Program-made: the position numbers and the translations under genes
In this document: positions 60,914 through 64,000 of the stretch, piece after piece
How positions within the stretch are numbered: the stretch's first letter is position 1
Layout of the letters: each line of letters begins with the position of its first letter
Source: Paenibacillus typhae
GTDB taxonomy: Bacteria > Bacillota > Bacilli > Paenibacillales > Paenibacillaceae
Reading direction: 5' to 3'
Length of the DNA: 64,000 nt
Assembly (NCBI RefSeq): GCF_900099765.1
Contig: NZ_FNDX01000021.1
Coordinates: 35,636-99,635 of the forward strand
The notes under the pieces: model-generated
Database searches by the model: none
Told to the model about the DNA's origin: nothing
The model's input: only the letters and a program-made list of their open reading frames with translations

Positions 60914-62302
60914 TTATCCGAAAAAATCCTGCAGCTCGCGCACAATCTCCGTCTTGTCATGCTCCACAACCGTCATATGCTGCGGTATATCGAACAACGC
61001 GGAAATCTGCGGCGGAAATTCCTGCTTGATGCCGGTGAGGGTAATCGCCTCGTTGAATTTGGCAGGATGTGCAGTAGCGAATGTAATAGTAGTCTCATCC
61101 GGGCCGCTGAACGCCTCATAGGCGGCAATTCCGCAGGCCGTATGCGGATCAAGCAGATAGCTGTACTCCTGCTTATATTTGGTGATGATGTCCAGACACT
61201 GCTGATTCTTCGCGCCAAGCGCCGCGAAATCAGCCTGGACCCGAGTGAACAGCTCACCGTCCACTGTAATTTTGCCGTCCGCCGCAAGCCCTGCCATATA
61301 CTCCGACAGCTTGACTGCATCCTCATCCAGCAGATAATACAGATACCGCTCAAAATTGCTCGCCACCTGAATATCCATCGAAGGGCTGTAGGTGCTTGTA
61401 AATTCGCCTGGTTTGTATTCGCCGGTCAGAACGAAACGCTCGAGGATATTGTTTTCGTTGGTGGCGATGATCAGCTTGTTAATGGGCAGGCCCATCTTTT
61501 TGGCCAGGAAGCCGGAGAAAATGTTGCCGAAGTTGCCTGAAGGCACGCTGATATTAATCTTCTTGTCACCGCTGTTCTCAATCTGCAGGTAAGCATAGAA
61601 GTAATAAACCGTCTGGGCCAGAATACGCACGAAGTTAATGGAGTTAATCGCCCGCAGATGGTATTTCCCTTTGAAGTCCAGATCGGCGAACAGCTCTTTA
61701 ATCACCTTCTGGCAGTCATCAAAGTTGCCCTCCACAGACAAATTCAGCACGTTGCTGTCGTCCACAGTGGTCATCTGCAGCTCCTGCACCTTACTTACTT
61801 TATTATGCGGATGCAGAATACAGATTTTGATGCCTTCTTTGCCGCGCACGCCCTGAATGGCCGCCGCACCGGTATCGCCCGAGGTTGCCCCGAGAATATG
61901 GATAATTTCACCGCGTACCTTGGCAATGTAGGAATACAGCTCACCCATGAACTGCAGCGCCACATCCTTGAACGCAAACGTCGGCCCGTGGAACAGCTCC
62001 AGCACGTACAGGGAATCATTCACTTTATGGAGAGGCGTCACTTCCGGCGCACGGAAATTGCCATAGCTGGTGTAGACCATTTCTTTGAGGTCATTATAAG
62101 GAATCTCATCATTGGTATAGTAGGAGAAAATCTCCAGAAACAGCTCCTGGAAGCTGAGCTTGCGCCATTCCTCCAGCTTATCCGCAGAAATAACCGGAAT
62201 CTGAACCGGCACCATCAGTCCGCCGTCATCCGCCAGTCCCATCAGAACTGTATCAATAAAGCCTCTAGCATCCACTTTTCCTCTTGTGCTTATATACTCC
62301 AT
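60914..62302 (-). CDS. thrC: Threonine synthase
   Basis: A 462-residue PLP enzyme that converts O-phosphohomoserine to threonine. The PLP lysine is K112 in HGPTFAFKDVALQFMGE, and the phosphate-binding region is ILGATSGDTGAAAIQG, with NSINFVRILAQTVYYFYAY and SVPSGNFGNIFSGFLAKKMG further on. The N-terminus (MEYISTRGKV) and length fit the longer, E. coli-type class rather than the short Bacillus type. The start ATG lies about 11 nt after GGAGG. No hom or thrB gene is adjacent in this window. Confidence 0.95.
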   Translation of the reverse strand: MEYISTRGKVDARGFIDTVLMGLADDGGLMVPVQIPVISADKLEEWRKLSFQELFLEIFSYYTNDEIPYNDLKEMVYTSYGNFRAPEVTPLHKVNDSLYVLELFHGPTFAFKDVALQFMGELYSYIAKVRGEIIHILGATSGDTGAAAIQGVRGKEGIKICILHPHNKVSKVQELQMTTVDDSNVLNLSVEGNFDDCQKVIKELFADLDFKGKYHLRAINSINFVRILAQTVYYFYAYLQIENSGDKKINISVPSGNFGNIFSGFLAKKMGLPINKLIIATNENNILERFVLTGEYKPGEFTSTYSPSMDIQVASNFERYLYYLLDEDAVKLSEYMAGLAADGKITVDGELFTRVQADFAALGAKNQQCLDIITKYKQEYSYLLDPHTACGIAAYEAFSGPDETTITFATAHPAKFNEAITLTGIKQEFPPQISALFDIPQHMTVVEHDKTEIVRELQDFFG

Positions 62303-62408
62303 ACCTGTCTCATCCTCCTGGACCCCTCTTTAATCACTCTATACAGAACTACCCTATATATTAACACGTTTAAGCGTTAAAGTCCGTTACTTCTGTGTCA
62401 ACTTTTGC

Positions 62409-62510
62409 AAGTAGAAACGGCTTCGTCGTCCTTAAGGGAAGGCGACACCCGTTTCTGCGAGAAATTTCAGACCTGTATAAGTCCCCTGACTTATACTTTC
62501 TGATATTTTG
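62409..62510. other. Two adjacent stem-loops between thrC and the CYTH gene
   Basis: First stem: AGAAACGG (62413-62420) with CCGTTTCT (62449-62456), with an inner CGTCGTCC/GGCGAC arm. Second stem: GTATAAGTC (62475-62483) with GACTTATAC (62488-62496), a perfect 9-bp stem over a 4-nt loop, extended by TCAGA/TCTGA. They lie 107 nt or more upstream of thrC. They could be a structured leader, a terminator pair for the CYTH gene, or a mobile repeat. Confidence 0.5.
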
Positions 62511-62529
62511 AAAAAATACGGTTGCCGCC

Positions 62530-63024
62530 CTACTTCTTCTGCAGCTCTTTCCAGACGGTTTTGTTGCTGTATTTTTTCTCTGTGCTTACGTCTTCTCCGA
62601 ACCATTCCGGGGCGTTAAAGCTCTCCGCTTCCTCCAGTGAGTCGAACTCCACTTCAATTACTGTGAGCTGAAGCTGGGTGTAGACGTCGATCTCTACGGT
62701 GATGCCGTTCCATACGGCTGTGGTGCGTGTTTTGACCAGGGGAATGGCCTTGACGGCATCGATCATCTGATTATACAGGCCTTCCGAGATGTCATATTCA
62801 ATCTCCTTGCGGCTGATGCCCTTTCCGTCCTTGAACGTATGCGTAAACGTAACCTCGCCCGAATCAAGATCGGTAATTTTGCGCACCCGCAGCTCCTGCC
62901 CGTCCTCAATCGCCAGATACGTCTGGTCAATGCTGTGCCGTGTAATTACTTTGAGCTCTCCGCCCTCAATCAGCTGCTCCGGATATTCCGGCAGCAGGAA
63001 TTTGAGTTCAATCTCCATAGACAT
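62530..63024 (-). CDS. CYTH-domain protein (triphosphate tunnel enzyme)
   Basis: A 164-residue protein. The ExExK signature is at the N-terminus (MEIELKF, E4-E6-K8). Further basic and acidic strands follow as expected: QELRVRKI, SRKEIEYD, GITVEIDVYTQLQL and LTVIEVEFDSLEEAES. CYTH enzymes bind triphosphate in a beta-tunnel and hydrolyse tripolyphosphate or ThTP, or act as adenylate cyclase-like proteins. The start ATG is behind GGGAGAGAGACAGC. Monocistronic; it lies upstream of thrC with a 227-nt gap. Confidence 0.9.
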   Translation of the reverse strand: MSMEIELKFLLPEYPEQLIEGGELKVITRHSIDQTYLAIEDGQELRVRKITDLDSGEVTFTHTFKDGKGISRKEIEYDISEGLYNQMIDAVKAIPLVKTRTTAVWNGITVEIDVYTQLQLTVIEVEFDSLEEAESFNAPEWFGEDVSTEKKYSNKTVWKELQKK

Positions 63025-63217
63025 GCTGTCTCTCTCCCTCTATACGCTGTACGGTATGCGCTCTGCGATGTTTTATATTATTTATCATCATAGGGGCAGG
63101 TCATACGTTAGTCAATCGGTGAGGCAGGAAAGTTGGGGGACTGACGCTCCCAATTCGCCAGTTCCCCATCCCTCTCCACTGCTCCTCATTTAACTTACAT
63201 TTCTAAGTTCAACCTGC

Positions 63218-63404
63218 TTAGATGGATTTTCGCCACTTAATCCGGCCGTTTATCGCCATTTACGATGATTAGGTGGAAAAGGACATCTAAATTTTACAGT
63301 AACCCCATTTTGACGGGGAAACTGTGGAATTAAGTGGCGTTTTTCCATTTAGCATCCTCATATCCGGCAGCTAGACCAGAAATAGGTGGCGAATTTCCAC
63401 TTAG
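63218..63404. repeat. Four-arm palindromic repeat, family 1, copy C
   Basis: Arms start at 63218, 63269, 63330 and 63382 (spacing 51, 61 and 52). The centres are TGGATTTTCGCCA, TGGAAAAGGACA, TGGCGTTTTTCCA and TGGCGAATTTCCA, so arms 3 and 4 are again the inverted forms of 2 and 1. Arm 2 is the most degenerate. It lies between the CYTH gene start and the direct repeat at 63448. Confidence 0.85.
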
Positions 63405-63447
63405 CCTGGTCAGTGCTCCCCTGTACATCATTATCCTACGCCACACA

Positions 63448-63528
63448 CTCAGGATAACTGCACTCTGTGCAACTAAAATAGCGATTTTTGGCGTTATTCT
63501 CAGAATAACTGCACTCTGTGCAACTAAA
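63448..63528. repeat. Pair of 30-bp direct repeats, family 3 (half element)
   Basis: Two nearly identical 30-bp units start at 63448 and 63499, 51 nt apart. They share AATAACTGCACTC-type and GTGCAACTAAA sequence; the core GCACTCTGTGC is a perfect palindrome with a 3-nt centre. The spacing equals that of arms 1 and 2 in the four-arm elements. No inverted arms 3 and 4 follow before the transposase, so this may be a left half cut by the insertion element. Confidence 0.8.
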
Positions 63529-63653
63529 GAGGGCCATTTTGGAGAAAATAGAACTTTTTCATCTTTTTAAGTGTACAAAGGAGTCAATTTCATAATTCAG
63601 TTTGTTGAGTAGCAAGACTGGGCCAAAATTTTTGAGATCGTTTTTTAAAAAAA

Positions 63654-64000
63654 TCAGGCTACTTTCTGGAAACTGTTTAACTGCTTGTTCAACTTGTCTA
63701 GCGCAAACTTACTCAAATTGTAGGCCAGTGTACTGAGCTGGAAATCCACACCTGCCCGGACACCGCGGTGACGTGTACGTTTCATGCCAAAATACTCTTT
63801 GAGGTACGCAAAAACTCGTTCCACGGCCGTTCGCTTGTTGTACAGTTTCGTAAAGCTCTCGCTACCTCTTGCGGGGTAGGCGTGCTTTCGCAAATCCGTT
63901 TGGATCCGGATTTTAAACACCTTTTGGCAGCCAGAATCGGAAAACGGACAGTCTTTGCACTGGCTAGGCTTGGTGTAGCGCAGGGTTTCGTATTTGGCAT
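63654..64000 (-). CDS. Transposase, DDE type, C-terminal part (partial)
   Basis: The frame is open from the window edge (64000) to a stop at 63654 and gives about 115 residues. It includes SQCKDCPFSDSGCQKVFK, a cysteine cluster, and the terminal block YNKRTAVERVFAYLKEYFGM followed by LSTLAYNLSKFALDK, with the last catalytic glutamate of the DDE triad in VERVFAYLKE. This is the pattern of IS1182-like and related DDE_Tnp_1_6 transposases. The insertion element extends past the window, and I could not identify its terminal repeat. Its 3' end lies 126 nt past the half repeat element. Confidence 0.85.
   Translation of the reverse strand, partial: AKYETLRYTKPSQCKDCPFSDSGCQKVFKIRIQTDLRKHAYPARGSESFTKLYNKRTAVERVFAYLKEYFGMKRTRHRGVRAGVDFQLSTLAYNLSKFALDKLNKQLNSFQKVA

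Noticed and set aside
62303..62529. T-box or amino-acid leader for threonine synthase
   Set aside because: No T-box consensus and no threonine codon run was seen; only two generic hairpins.
1..64000. tRNA, rRNA or prophage genes
   Set aside because: No cloverleaf or rRNA sequence and no phage structural or integrase gene was recognised in the window.

Overview
The window looks like the chromosome of a spore-forming Gram-positive bacterium of the Paenibacillus type. The evidence is an alpha/beta-type small acid-soluble spore protein, a tricistronic gerA-type germinant receptor operon, a YjcZ-type mini-protein, YpsA, YesM/YesN-type two-component proteins, several CUT1 sugar transporters without their own ATPase, and good purine-rich ribosome binding sites. 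No rRNA or tRNA gene was recognised. The genus is an inference from gene content.

Left part (1-18.2 kb) is mostly housekeeping and sporulation. It holds a possible 3' end of a kinase-like gene, a SASP, an ADP-ribosylglycohydrolase, an oxidoreductase, a MazG-like/NUDIX pair, a class B penicillin-binding protein, a YceI-type protein, an OmpR-type two-component system, an amidase, YciI and YpsA proteins, two lipoproteins and the spore germination A-B-C operon.

Middle part (18.3-38.3 kb) is carbohydrate acquisition. There are two GH42 beta-galactosidases of different subtypes, AraC and LysR regulators, a binding protein with two permeases next to a divergent YesM/YesN-type sensor-regulator pair, an SGNH hydrolase, and a YicI-type alpha-xylosidase with a divergent AraC regulator. 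Together they suggest import and trimming of plant galactosides and xyloglucan-type oligosaccharides.

The right part (42.3-57.2 kb) is one long minus-strand cluster of ten genes. In order of transcription it encodes a lipoprotein binding protein, a 986-residue binding protein with extra modules, two permeases, an NHL/TPR protein, a YIP1-family membrane protein, a DUF5696 protein, two more permeases and a membrane-anchored GH5 glucanase. A divergent LacI-type regulator faces it. It is the best candidate in the window for an uncharacterised multi-component system. After it come a radical-SAM/oxidoreductase pair, threonine synthase, a CYTH protein and the 3' part of a transposase gene running off the window.

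The most striking non-coding signal is a set of intergenic four-arm repeats. Three copies (about 21.49, 34.67 and 63.22 kb) each have four ~25-nt arms spaced about 51, 62 and 51 nt apart, with arms 3 and 4 in inverted orientation to arms 2 and 1. A fourth element at 23.53 kb has unrelated arm sequence but the same geometry, and a half-element with 51-nt spacing lies next to the transposase. Three exact-period 60-bp tandem repeats precede a small gene at 23.2 kb.
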